Source: Aquincola tertiaricarbonis
GTDB lineage: Bacteria > Pseudomonadota > Gammaproteobacteria > Burkholderiales > Burkholderiaceae_C
Length of the DNA stretch: 59,281 nt
NCBI RefSeq assembly: GCF_000969605.1
Contig: NZ_KQ033892.1
Span: 136,432-195,712, forward strand
Reading direction: 5' to 3'
The position numbers and the translations under genes are program-made. The notes under the pieces were generated by a model. That model had not been told where the DNA came from and ran no database searches. It saw only the letters and a program-made list of their open reading frames with translations. Shown piece by piece: positions 1 to 7,666 of this stretch; position 1 is the first letter of the stretch; the number at the start of each line of letters is the position of its first letter.

Positions 1-685
1 AGAAGCCCAGGTGCTGGCGGTCGGCGCCGGTGAAGCTGCCCTTCTCGTGGCCGAAGATCTCGCTTTCGATCAGGTTGGGCGAGATGGCGCCGCAGTTCAC
101 GGCCAGGAAGGGCCGCGCACGCCGACGGCTGAGGTCGTGCACCGAACGAGCCACCACCTCCTTGCCGGTGCCGCTCTCGCCGGTGACGAACACGCTGATG
201 GACGTGATGGCCACCCGCGCGATCTGCCGGTACACCCGCTGCATGGCCGCGCTGCGGCCCCACAGATGGCCGAAGTGGCCGCTGCGGGCCCATTCGGCCT
301 CCATCTGGCCGATCTCGGCCTGCAGCGCATCGGGCCGCATCACGCGCGACAGGATGCCCTGCAGCTGCCGCTTGCTCACCGGCTTGGTGATGTAGTCGGC
401 CGCGCCGAAGCGCAGCGCCTGGATCGAGGTCTCCAGGCTGGCATGGCCGGTGATCAGCACCACCTCGGAGTGCTTGATCAGGTCCGGTGTTTCGAAAAGA
501 TCCATTCCGCTGCCGTCCGGCAGCTGCAGATCGAGCAGCACGACATCGGGTCTTTGCAGCGCGAGCTGTCGGCGGGCATCGCGTAACGATCCCGCGGTTG
601 CCACGCTGAATTGCTGTTCCGCAATCAGCGCTGCCATCATGCGCGCCGCGTCCGCATCGTCCTCAACGATCAGGGCGTGGCTCAT
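1..685 (-). CDS. NtrC-family sigma-54-dependent response regulator (3' part outside window)
   Basis: The first 228 residues are present; the C-terminus runs off the left edge. Residues 1-120 form a receiver with the acidic pair EDD near residue 8, the phosphorylation Asp in LLDLQLPDGSG near residue 52 and the Lys in ITKPVSK near residue 103. From about residue 140 an AAA+ sigma-54 interaction domain begins, with Walker A GESGTGKE and the sigma-54 contact motif GSFTGAD. The DNA-binding Fis domain would lie outside. The ATG at 685 has a strong ribosome site (GGAGGAG) eight bases upstream. The gene diverges from the hybrid kinase at 819 across 133 bp, so the two may form a signalling pair; that pairing is inferred from position only. 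Confidence 0.93.
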   Translation of the reverse strand, partial: MSHALIVEDDADAARMMAALIAEQQFSVATAGSLRDARRQLALQRPDVVLLDLQLPDGSGMDLFETPDLIKHSEVVLITGHASLETSIQALRFGAADYITKPVSKRQLQGILSRVMRPDALQAEIGQMEAEWARSGHFGHLWGRSAAMQRVYRQIARVAITSISVFVTGESGTGKEVVARSVHDLSRRRARPFLAVNCGAISPNLIESEIFGHEKGSFTGADRQHLGF

Positions 686-818
686 CGGTGAACTCCTCCG
701 GTACTGCTACTGACAAGGTCCGGTTCGGGGCGCTGGAGGCCCCTTCGGGGCATGGAGCATAAGCGTTCCGACGTCGCCGCACGGGCGGCGTGGACAGCAG
801 GAAACAACTCGTCTCACA

Positions 819-3428
819 TTGCAGAAACGGGCATGCCGATTGCCCCTTCGAACCCTTGGTTTGCCACTTCCGTCGCACCCTCCATTGCCCACCACACGCC
901 GTTGGCCCGTTGCCTCGCTGCGCACCTACCTGGTCGCCATGATCCTGTTGGCCAGCGTGCCGATGGCCTTGTTCATGTCGCTGCAGATCCTGCGCGACGT
1001 ACGGTCCCAGCATGAGCGACTGACCGACAGCCTGCAGCGCTCGGCCAACGTGCTGGCCGAAGGCATCGACCGCGAACTGGTGGCCTCGCTGGAAGCGCTG
1101 GTGCTGCTGTCCGATGCGGCGGCGCCGGGCGGCGTGGACGTGCAGGCGCTGGTGGGCCGGCTGCGCGAGCGCCCGCGCCTGCGGCCCAGCTGGCAGGCGG
1201 TGTTCATTGCCGACGCGCAAGGCCGCGTGGTCGAGGTGGTGGCGGGCAACGGCACCGTGCTGCCCGACCGCGTGGCCGTGCCCACCGCCACGGTGTCGGA
1301 CCTGGTGGAGATCGGCGGCCGGCGCCTGGTGGCGCTGAGCGTGCCGCTGGGCGGGGGCGTGCGCATGGGAACCTGGATCGACGTGGCGCACTGGCAGCAG
1401 CTGCTGTTGCGGCTGGGCCGCGCGCAGGGCGGGTATGCGTCGCTGTTCGACGGCCAGTACCGCATGATCGCCCGCACCGAGTCGCCCGAGCGCTACGTGG
1501 GCCGGCGCCTGCCCCTGGGGGCGGTGCAGGCGATGGGCGGTCGGCCGCAGGGCGTCCACCGCACCAACCTGCTGGACGGTGCACCCACCTTCGTGGCCTG
1601 GCACAAGGTGGGCGACACGCCCTGGGGCGTGGCGGTGGGCGTGCTGGCCGAGCCCATCGAGCAGCTGCACCGACATGCGCTGGTCACCGCGGTGAGCACG
1701 GCCGCCTTGTGCCTGCTGCTGGGGGTCACGCTGGCGCTTTGGATGGCGCGGCGCGTGACCGGGCCGCTGCAGGCCCTGGGCGCGGGCGGTGGCGGCCTGG
1801 CGCCGGGCCGCCATGAGCCGGACAGCCCGGTGCGCGAGATCGCCGCGCTGCGCGACGCGGTGGTTTCCGCGCGGCACGAGGAAGCCGCCGCGCGTCTGCG
1901 CCTGCAGCGCAAGGCCGACGAGTTCGAGGCGCTGTTCCGCGGCAGCCCCATCGGCCTGGCCTTCGCGCAGGACCCGCAGTGCCGCAAGGTGCTGCGCAAC
2001 CGCGCACTCACCGACCTGATGCGCCCGCCTGCCGGCACCGCGGACGTGCCGATGCAGATCTGGCACGAAGGCCGGCTGCTGTCCCGCGAGGAGCTGCCGC
2101 TGGCCGTGGCCGCGCGCACCGGCGAGCCGGTGCCGGTGTGCGAGCTGGAGCTGCGTTTCGGCGGTGGTGCCGATTCGCGCTTCGTCATCATGCAGACGGT
2201 GCCGCTGCTGGACACCGACGGCGCCTCGCGCGGGGCCATTGCGGCACTGCTGGACATCACCGACCGCAAGCGCGCCGAGGCGCAGCTGCTGGAGACCGAC
2301 CGCGAGCGCGTGGCCCTGATCGCACGCGAGCAGGCCGCACGGCGGGAGGCCGAGATGGCCAACCAGGCCAAGGACGAGTTCCTGGCCATGCTGGGCCATG
2401 AGCTGCGCAATCCGCTCAATGCGGTGGCCTCGGCCATCGAGGTGCTGAAGCTGCTGGGCGGCGGCGGACCGCAGGCCGACGATGCACGCGGCATCATCGG
2501 CCGCCAGACCCGCCACCTGGCCCACCTGATGGACGACCTGCTGGACATGGCCCGGGTGGCCTCGGGCAAGGTGGTGCTGGAGCGCCGGCCGCTGGACCTG
2601 GCCAAGCTGGTGTCGTCGCTGGTGGCCACCATGCGGCTGTCGGGCGACGTGCGCGAGCACACCCTGACGATGGACGTGCAGGAAGCCTGGATCGACGCCG
2701 ACAGCACCCGCATCGAGCAGGTGGCCGGCAACCTGCTCACCAATGCGCTGAAGTACACGCCGCCCGGCGGGCGCGTGCTGGTGAAGGTGATGCCGCAGGG
2801 CCAGGAAGCGGTGCTGGAGGTGCGCGACAACGGCGTGGGCATTCCGCCGCAGCTGCTGGAACGGGCGTTCGACCTCTTCGTGCAGGGCGAGCGCTCGCTG
2901 GACCGCCGCGCCGGTGGCCTGGGCGTGGGCCTCACGCTGGTCAAGCGGCTGGTGCAGCTGCATGGGGGCAGCGTGGCCGCCGAGAGCGATGGCGACGGCA
3001 GCGTGTTCCGCGTGCGGCTGCCGCTGGTGGCCTCGCCGCCGCCGGCCGATGCGCGCGGCGCGCCGGGACGGCAGCGCGGGCGCAGCGTGCTGCTGGTGGA
3101 GGACAACGACGACGCGCTGCATGCGCTGAAGTCGGTGCTGGAGCTGGACGGCCACCGCGTGAGCACCGCCAACGACGGCGAGCAGGGCCTGGCCCTGCTG
3201 CTGCAGGAGCTGCCCGAGGTGGCGGTGGTGGACATCGGCCTGCCCACGCTCACCGGCTTCGAGGTGGCCAAGCGCAGCCGAGCGGCTGGTTATGCCGGCC
3301 GGCTCATCGCGTTGTCGGGCTATGGGCTGGAAACCAGCACCCGCCAGGCGCTGCAGTCCGGCTTCGATGCGCACCTGACCAAGCCGGTGGACTTCGACCG
3401 GCTGCGCGAGCTGTTCGAGGACCGCTGA
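819..3428 (+). CDS. Membrane hybrid sensor histidine kinase (CACHE-like sensor, PAS, HisKA, HATPase, REC)
   Basis: About 869 residues. A transmembrane segment lies near residues 38-55, followed by an extracytoplasmic dCACHE-like sensor and a second membrane segment near residue 290-312. A PAS-like region follows, then the dimerisation H-box LGHELRNPLN with the phospho-His near residue 527, and an HATPase domain (NLLTNALKY, DNGVGIP, GGLGVGL). The C-terminal receiver has acidic pair EDND, phospho-Asp near 805 and Lys near 855. The start is uncertain: the open frame begins with TTG at 819, and the first ATG (939) would cut into the first membrane segment, so an upstream TTG start is preferred. 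It is probably a phosphorelay kinase, perhaps for the divergent NtrC-type regulator. Confidence 0.88.
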   Translation: MQKRACRLPLRTLGLPLPSHPPLPTTRRWPVASLRTYLVAMILLASVPMALFMSLQILRDVRSQHERLTDSLQRSANVLAEGIDRELVASLEALVLLSDAAAPGGVDVQALVGRLRERPRLRPSWQAVFIADAQGRVVEVVAGNGTVLPDRVAVPTATVSDLVEIGGRRLVALSVPLGGGVRMGTWIDVAHWQQLLLRLGRAQGGYASLFDGQYRMIARTESPERYVGRRLPLGAVQAMGGRPQGVHRTNLLDGAPTFVAWHKVGDTPWGVAVGVLAEPIEQLHRHALVTAVSTAALCLLLGVTLALWMARRVTGPLQALGAGGGGLAPGRHEPDSPVREIAALRDAVVSARHEEAAARLRLQRKADEFEALFRGSPIGLAFAQDPQCRKVLRNRALTDLMRPPAGTADVPMQIWHEGRLLSREELPLAVAARTGEPVPVCELELRFGGGADSRFVIMQTVPLLDTDGASRGAIAALLDITDRKRAEAQLLETDRERVALIAREQAARREAEMANQAKDEFLAMLGHELRNPLNAVASAIEVLKLLGGGGPQADDARGIIGRQTRHLAHLMDDLLDMARVASGKVVLERRPLDLAKLVSSLVATMRLSGDVREHTLTMDVQEAWIDADSTRIEQVAGNLLTNALKYTPPGGRVLVKVMPQGQEAVLEVRDNGVGIPPQLLERAFDLFVQGERSLDRRAGGLGVGLTLVKRLVQLHGGSVAAESDGDGSVFRVRLPLVASPPPADARGAPGRQRGRSVLLVEDNDDALHALKSVLELDGHRVSTANDGEQGLALLLQELPEVAVVDIGLPTLTGFEVAKRSRAAGYAGRLIALSGYGLETSTRQALQSGFDAHLTKPVDFDRLRELFEDR

Positions 3429-3447
3429 AGCGGCCCCGTGGGACGGG

Positions 3448-3657
3448 TCAGTTCAGGTCGGAGGCGGGCTGCTGCATCGCCTGCAGGCGCGACTGTTCAT
3501 GCTGCCAGTGCCAGGCGTTGACACGCTCGATGGCGCGGCGCAGTGCATCGGTCATCCACTCGTCCGCAGCACCGGAAGCAGCTTCCGGCACGTTCTGCAC
3601 GACAACGGGGTGGATGGCGGGCGTGAGGGTTTGCAGTGTGTCCATGACAAAACTCAT
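3448..3657 (-). CDS. Small hypothetical protein (69 aa)
   Basis: A 69-residue ORF with no family that I recognise. It is rich in Ala, Gln and Trp/His (VNAWHWQHEQSRLQAM) and likely to form a C-terminal amphipathic helix. No membrane segment or cysteine is visible. Starts at 3657 or 3645 are both possible; neither has a convincing ribosome site. It lies between the end of the hybrid kinase and another small minus-strand ORF of similar helical character, so the two may be co-transcribed. Function unknown. Confidence 0.45.
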   Translation of the reverse strand: MSFVMDTLQTLTPAIHPVVVQNVPEAASGAADEWMTDALRRAIERVNAWHWQHEQSRLQAMQQPASDLN

Positions 3658-3687
3658 GCAAGGGTGATGCCTAGCAAGGGTTTTCGC

Positions 3688-3918
3688 TTACCGGTTGTCA
3701 CTCACCGGGCCGCGGGCGGCCAGCGCGCGCAGCGATTGCTCGACGTAAAGGGCCGATTCGTACTCGGCCGTCAGGCGGTGGATGTCATTGACCAGCCAGC
3801 CCACCATCGCGGGGCCGGCACGGCGCCGTAGCGCTTCGTCGAGCGCGTTTTGCCGCAAGCGCAGCGCATCCGACAACCAGGACGACAAACCACCATCGCC
3901 TACTGCATCGGCCGGCAT
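3688..3918 (-). CDS. Small hypothetical protein (76 aa)
   Basis: Not recognised. The ATG at 3918 is chosen over an upstream in-frame ATG at 3951 because GAAGGAG sits at normal distance before it. The protein is mostly helical (DALRLRQNALDEALRRR, DIHRLTAEYESALYVEQSL), soluble, with one Trp-containing segment. It lies 30 bp upstream of the 69-residue ORF on the same strand and is transcribed away from the degenerate receiver protein's 3' end. Confidence 0.6.
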   Translation of the reverse strand: MPADAVGDGGLSSWLSDALRLRQNALDEALRRRAGPAMVGWLVNDIHRLTAEYESALYVEQSLRALAARGPVSDNR

Positions 3919-4032
3919 GGACACTCCTTCGGTCCGCATGCGGACAACCATCTGGGGAAAAGTTTGTCAGGCTTGCAGCAATAACGGTGCCGCTCGAGGC
4001 AACGCCTGCCCCTGGGGTTGCAACCAGACCTT

Positions 4033-5331
4033 TCAAGCCCCGTGGGCGACGCACCATCGGCGCATCTCGCTGCGCAGCGCATGCAGGTCCACCGGCTGCG
4101 GCACGAAGCCGTCCACGCCGTCGGCCAGGGCCTGCCATGCCTGGGCCGCATCCACGCCCGGGCCGTGCAGCACGATGCGGCACGGCGGGGCCAGCCCGGC
4201 CCTCTGCAGCCTGTGCAGCCGCCGCGGCAGCTGCTCGCCGGGCGGGCCGGCAAGCGCGGGGTCCAGCAGCAGCACCGTGGGCGCCAGCCGCAGGCAGGCA
4301 TCCAGCGCCTGCAGCATGTCGCGCGCGGCATGCACCTCGTAGCCGGCAGCCTGCAGCACCGACTGGGTCAGGCAGCGGGCCACGTCGTCGTGCTGGGCGA
4401 CCAGCACCTTCAGCGGGCTGGCGGCGTCGCTCCCCGGCTGCGGCGCCTCGGGCGGCGGCTGGCGCAGCAGGCGTTCCCAGGCCTGCCAGTCGCGCTGGCT
4501 GAAGGGGTGGCAGCACAGCTCGTAGCCCGGCACCGTGTCGGCATGCCCCAGCCACAGCGAGCCGGTTTCCACCGCCAGCACCGCGTGCACCCCGCGCGGC
4601 AGGCCGCGGCGCAGCCGCTGCAGGGTGGCCGGCGCCATGGCCGCATGGGCGAACACCACCAGCAGCGCGGGCAGCACCTCACCCGGTGCCGGCTGGCGCA
4701 GCCGCTGCAGCGCGGCCTCGCAGCCATGCAGGATGGCCACCGTCCAGCCCTCCTGCGACGCCTGGCGCGCCACCGAGGCGGCCAGCACCGCATCCGGCTG
4801 CACCAGCCACAGGTGGCGGCTGCCGAAGGTGGGGCGGGGTGGCGCGGGACGCCGCCACGCCCGCCGCAGCAGGTAGTGGCCGTGCAGCTCGAAGCCGGTG
4901 CGCCGCCAGGCCAGCGTCACCGCCGCCTGGCTGGCGGGGCACAGGCCCTGGGCGCTGCCCTCGGCCTGTGGCCGCAGCTGCAGCCGCTCCGCCGCTTGCA
5001 GGAAGCCCAGGCCGCCGCGGCGCTCGGGCTGGCCACTCAGCCGCCAGTGCAGGCGGCAGCCGCCGCCGGGTTCGGCCTCGGCCTGCGCCTCGAAGCCCAG
5101 CACGCCGCCGCCGGCCAGGTTGTCGATGGCCGCCAGCCCCAGCCGGTGCAGGCTGCAGTTCAGCGCGCGCACCTCGGAAAAGCTGCCTTCCAGTCCGCCT
5201 GCCGGCCCGGCCACATGCCAGCCACCGGTGCGGTCGTCGAAGCCGTAGCTGATGCCCTCGTGCAGCAGCCTCGGCACCAATTCGCGCACGCTGATCGCGG
5301 CCAGGCGCGACAGCAGGGTGTCCATCGGCAT
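4033..5331 (-). CDS. Protein with degenerate C-terminal receiver domain
   Basis: 432 residues from the ATG at 5331; the frame stays open upstream but that sequence is arginine/serine-rich and not protein-like. The N-terminal half resembles no family that I can name. The last ~125 residues have receiver topology: LKVLVAQHDD takes the place of the usual hydrophobic strand plus acidic pair, VLLLDPALAG keeps the phospho-acceptor Asp position, and FVPQPVD has Gln where receivers have the conserved Lys (normally KPxD). A second receiver-like stretch precedes it (HLWLVQPDAVLAAS onward). Loss of the Lys suggests a pseudo-receiver used for protein contact rather than ordinary phosphotransfer. No DNA-binding domain is visible. 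The divergent neighbour is the proline-rich ORF at 5475. Confidence 0.75.
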   Translation of the reverse strand: MPMDTLLSRLAAISVRELVPRLLHEGISYGFDDRTGGWHVAGPAGGLEGSFSEVRALNCSLHRLGLAAIDNLAGGGVLGFEAQAEAEPGGGCRLHWRLSGQPERRGGLGFLQAAERLQLRPQAEGSAQGLCPASQAAVTLAWRRTGFELHGHYLLRRAWRRPAPPRPTFGSRHLWLVQPDAVLAASVARQASQEGWTVAILHGCEAALQRLRQPAPGEVLPALLVVFAHAAMAPATLQRLRRGLPRGVHAVLAVETGSLWLGHADTVPGYELCCHPFSQRDWQAWERLLRQPPPEAPQPGSDAASPLKVLVAQHDDVARCLTQSVLQAAGYEVHAARDMLQALDACLRLAPTVLLLDPALAGPPGEQLPRRLHRLQRAGLAPPCRIVLHGPGVDAAQAWQALADGVDGFVPQPVDLHALRSEMRRWCVAHGA

Positions 5332-5474
5332 CAGCGTCCCGGCCCCGTTCTGCAAATCTTGCGGCATGCGGTGGCATGGCCCGGTAGCAAGGGGTGCGCG
5401 AAAGGTGGAGGTACAGGCATTGCCAGAACGGTATCGCAGCCGGCCTGGCTGCGCCGAACCTGGAGCCCCTGCCC

Positions 5475-5894
5475 ATGCGCGCCCACCACTTCTTCTCGAC
5501 GCTGCCCGTACCGGCTGCCGGCCACCGCACCGGCGCCGTGCTGGCACCGCGGCCGGCCTGGCGCGCGCAGAGCGTGCCGCCCGAGCCGGTGATGCCGCCC
5601 CCGCCGCCGCCCGACCTGCCCACCGGCGTGCCGCCGATCGGCGACCCCTTGCCCTCGCCCTCGCCAGCGCCCGATCCGGTGCCGGGCACCGTGCCGGGCA
5701 CCACGCCCGACATGCCGCCGCCGATGCAGGCGCAGGCGGGGCAGGGCGGGCAGCGGCAGGTGGCTTCGACGGTGCATCACCCGATGATCGCGCAGCCGGC
5801 CCGGGGCCGGGCGCCGCGGTACGAGCGGCCGTCGGTCTACCGCATCAGCCTGCAACGCAGCCTGGGCGGGCCGCAGTCGGGCATCGCCCATTGA
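5475..5894 (+). CDS. Proline-rich hypothetical protein, coupled to recQ
   Basis: 139 residues from the ATG at 5475. The centre is a low-complexity proline segment (PPPPPPDLPTGVPPIGDPLP and repeats of PSP, PDP, PGT), followed by a Gln/Gly-rich linker and a basic tail ending YRISLQRSLGGPQSGIAH. No signal peptide or catalytic motif is visible. Its stop codon (TGA, 5892-5894) overlaps the TTG start of the RecQ-like gene, an arrangement typical of translational coupling. Composition alone would make it doubtful; the overlap with recQ and the antisense alternatives being worse support a real gene moderately. Confidence 0.5.
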   Translation: MRAHHFFSTLPVPAAGHRTGAVLAPRPAWRAQSVPPEPVMPPPPPPDLPTGVPPIGDPLPSPSPAPDPVPGTVPGTTPDMPPPMQAQAGQGGQRQVASTVHHPMIAQPARGRAPRYERPSVYRISLQRSLGGPQSGIAH

Positions 5895-7639
5895 GCGCAG
5901 CGGCCCGACAGATCCGCCGCCGCACGCCGGCGCGCGAAGGCCTGCCGCCGCGTGCGCTGCAGGCGCTGCGGCAGGTGTTCGGCCTGCGGGCCTTGCGGCC
6001 CGGCCAGGGCGAGGTGGTGGCCCGTGTGATGCGCGGCGATTCCACGCTGGCCGTGATGCCCACCGGGGCCGGCAAGTCGCTGTGCTACCAGCTCCCAGCC
6101 TTGCTGAGCGAGCAGCGCACGCTGGTGGTGTCGCCGCTCATCGCCTTGATGAAGGACCAGTGCGACGGCCTGTGCGACCTGGGCATCGACGCGGTGGCCT
6201 GGCACAGCGGCCTGAATGCCGAAGCCCTGGCCGCGACCGAGGCCGCGGTGGCCGATGGCAGCGCCCGCATCGTCTTCACCACGCCGGAGCGGGCGGCCGA
6301 GCCCGGCTTTGCCGAGGTGGTGAACACCGGGCGCGCGGTGGGCCTGCTGGTCATCGACGAGGCGCATTGCATCAGCCAGTGGGGCCATGCCTTCCGGCCG
6401 GCCTACCTGGAGCTGGCGCCGCTGCGCGGCGCGCTGGGCAAGCCGCCGGTGCTGGCGCTGACCGCCACCGCCACCGAGCAGGTGGCCGAGGAGGTGATGG
6501 CGCAGCTGGGCATCCCGGCCGGCGGCCTGCTGCGCGCCGGGGTGTACCGGCCCAACCTGCACTACCGCGTGGAGCCGCAGGCGGACGAGGAGGACAAGCG
6601 CGAGCGCGCCGTGGCCCTGGTGCAGGCCACCGAAGGCACCGGCATCGTCTATGCCGCCACCGTGCGCGAGGCCGAGGCCGTGCATGCGTTGCTGCAGGAA
6701 GCGGCCAACGCCGCCGGCCAGCCGCCGCAGTCCATCGGCCTCTACCACGGCCGGATGAACGCTGCCGACCGCAACCGCGTGCAGGACGCCTTCATCGCCG
6801 GCGAGGTGCGGGTGATGGTGGCCACGCCCGCCTTCGGCCTGGGCATCGACAAGCCCGACATCCGCTTCATCGTGCACCTGCAGCTGCCGCCCGGCCTGGA
6901 TGCCTACTACCAGGAGACCGGCCGCGCCGGCCGCGACGGCGAGGATGCGGACTGCACGCTGCTGTACCTGCGCGGCGACCGCGGCGTGCAGCAGTTCTTC
7001 ATGGCCGGCCGCTACCCCGACCGCGAGGCCGTCTCCGCCGTGCTGCGCCAGGTGAGCCAGGCGGGTGAGCCGGCCGAGCTCGAAGCGGTGGCCGAAGCCG
7101 CCGACCTGCCCGCCGCACGGGTGCGCGGCATCCTCAACCTGCTGGCCGGCGAGCGGCTGGTGCGCCGCGACGGACAAGGCCGCTGGCGCGCCGCCCCCGG
7201 TCGCCGGCTGGACGACGCTGCCCTGGCCCGCGTGCTGCAGGCCTGCGAGCAGCGACGCGATCAGGACAAGGCCGAGCTGGAGGCCATGGTCTTCTATGCC
7301 CAGACGGGCACCTGCCGCTGGCAGGTGCTGCTGCGCCACTTCGAGCCCGAGGCCGGGCATCCCGCCTGCGGCCACTGCGACAGCTGCCGCCGGCTGCAGG
7401 CCTTCGAGGCGCTGCGCGAGGCCGAGGCCGCCCAGCAGGCGGCCGCTGACGCCGGTGCCCAGCCCATCCAGGTGCTGGCCGCCGGCACCGCGGTGCGCGT
7501 CAAGCGCTACGGCCTTGGCGAGGTGGTCAGCGGCGACGCCAGCAGCCTGACGATCCGTTTCCCAGGCGGCGCCGAGCGCAGCTTCCATCCCGACTTCGTG
7601 CGCCCGGCACGGCAACGCCGTGCCGTGGCCGCCGCCTGA
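5891..7639 (+). CDS. recQ: RecQ-like ATP-dependent DNA helicase
   Basis: About 582 residues from a TTG start at 5891. It unwinds DNA 3'-5' using ATP, in recombination and repair. Walker A (PTGAGKS, Lys62), the DEAH box (near residues 156-159) followed by CISQWGHAFR, and the C-terminal helicase motif QETGRAGRDG are intact. The RecQ zinc site is present as C-RWQVLL...C-x2-C-x2-C. Unusual points are that a winged-helix-like stretch (AARVRGILNLLAGERLVRR) lies before the zinc site rather than after it, and that there is no HRDC domain. The last ~45 residues (RVKRYGLGEVVSGDASSLTI) look like a small beta-barrel. This is the shorter RecQ variant rather than the E. coli architecture. Confidence 0.92.
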   Translation: MSAAARQIRRRTPAREGLPPRALQALRQVFGLRALRPGQGEVVARVMRGDSTLAVMPTGAGKSLCYQLPALLSEQRTLVVSPLIALMKDQCDGLCDLGIDAVAWHSGLNAEALAATEAAVADGSARIVFTTPERAAEPGFAEVVNTGRAVGLLVIDEAHCISQWGHAFRPAYLELAPLRGALGKPPVLALTATATEQVAEEVMAQLGIPAGGLLRAGVYRPNLHYRVEPQADEEDKRERAVALVQATEGTGIVYAATVREAEAVHALLQEAANAAGQPPQSIGLYHGRMNAADRNRVQDAFIAGEVRVMVATPAFGLGIDKPDIRFIVHLQLPPGLDAYYQETGRAGRDGEDADCTLLYLRGDRGVQQFFMAGRYPDREAVSAVLRQVSQAGEPAELEAVAEAADLPAARVRGILNLLAGERLVRRDGQGRWRAAPGRRLDDAALARVLQACEQRRDQDKAELEAMVFYAQTGTCRWQVLLRHFEPEAGHPACGHCDSCRRLQAFEALREAEAAQQAAADAGAQPIQVLAAGTAVRVKRYGLGEVVSGDASSLTIRFPGGAERSFHPDFVRPARQRRAVAAA

Positions 7640-7666
7640 CACCGACCCCCGCAGAAAGACCCACCG

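Noticed and set aside
739-751. GCCCC-TTC-GGGGC hairpin between the NtrC-type regulator and the hybrid kinase
   Set aside because: Short stem, no T-tract, and in a divergent promoter region; no evidence of function.
663-3374. 903-codon open frame antisense to the hybrid histidine kinase
   Set aside because: The translation is low-complexity His/Arg/Gln/Ala-rich with no domain; it is the mirror of a GC-rich coding frame.
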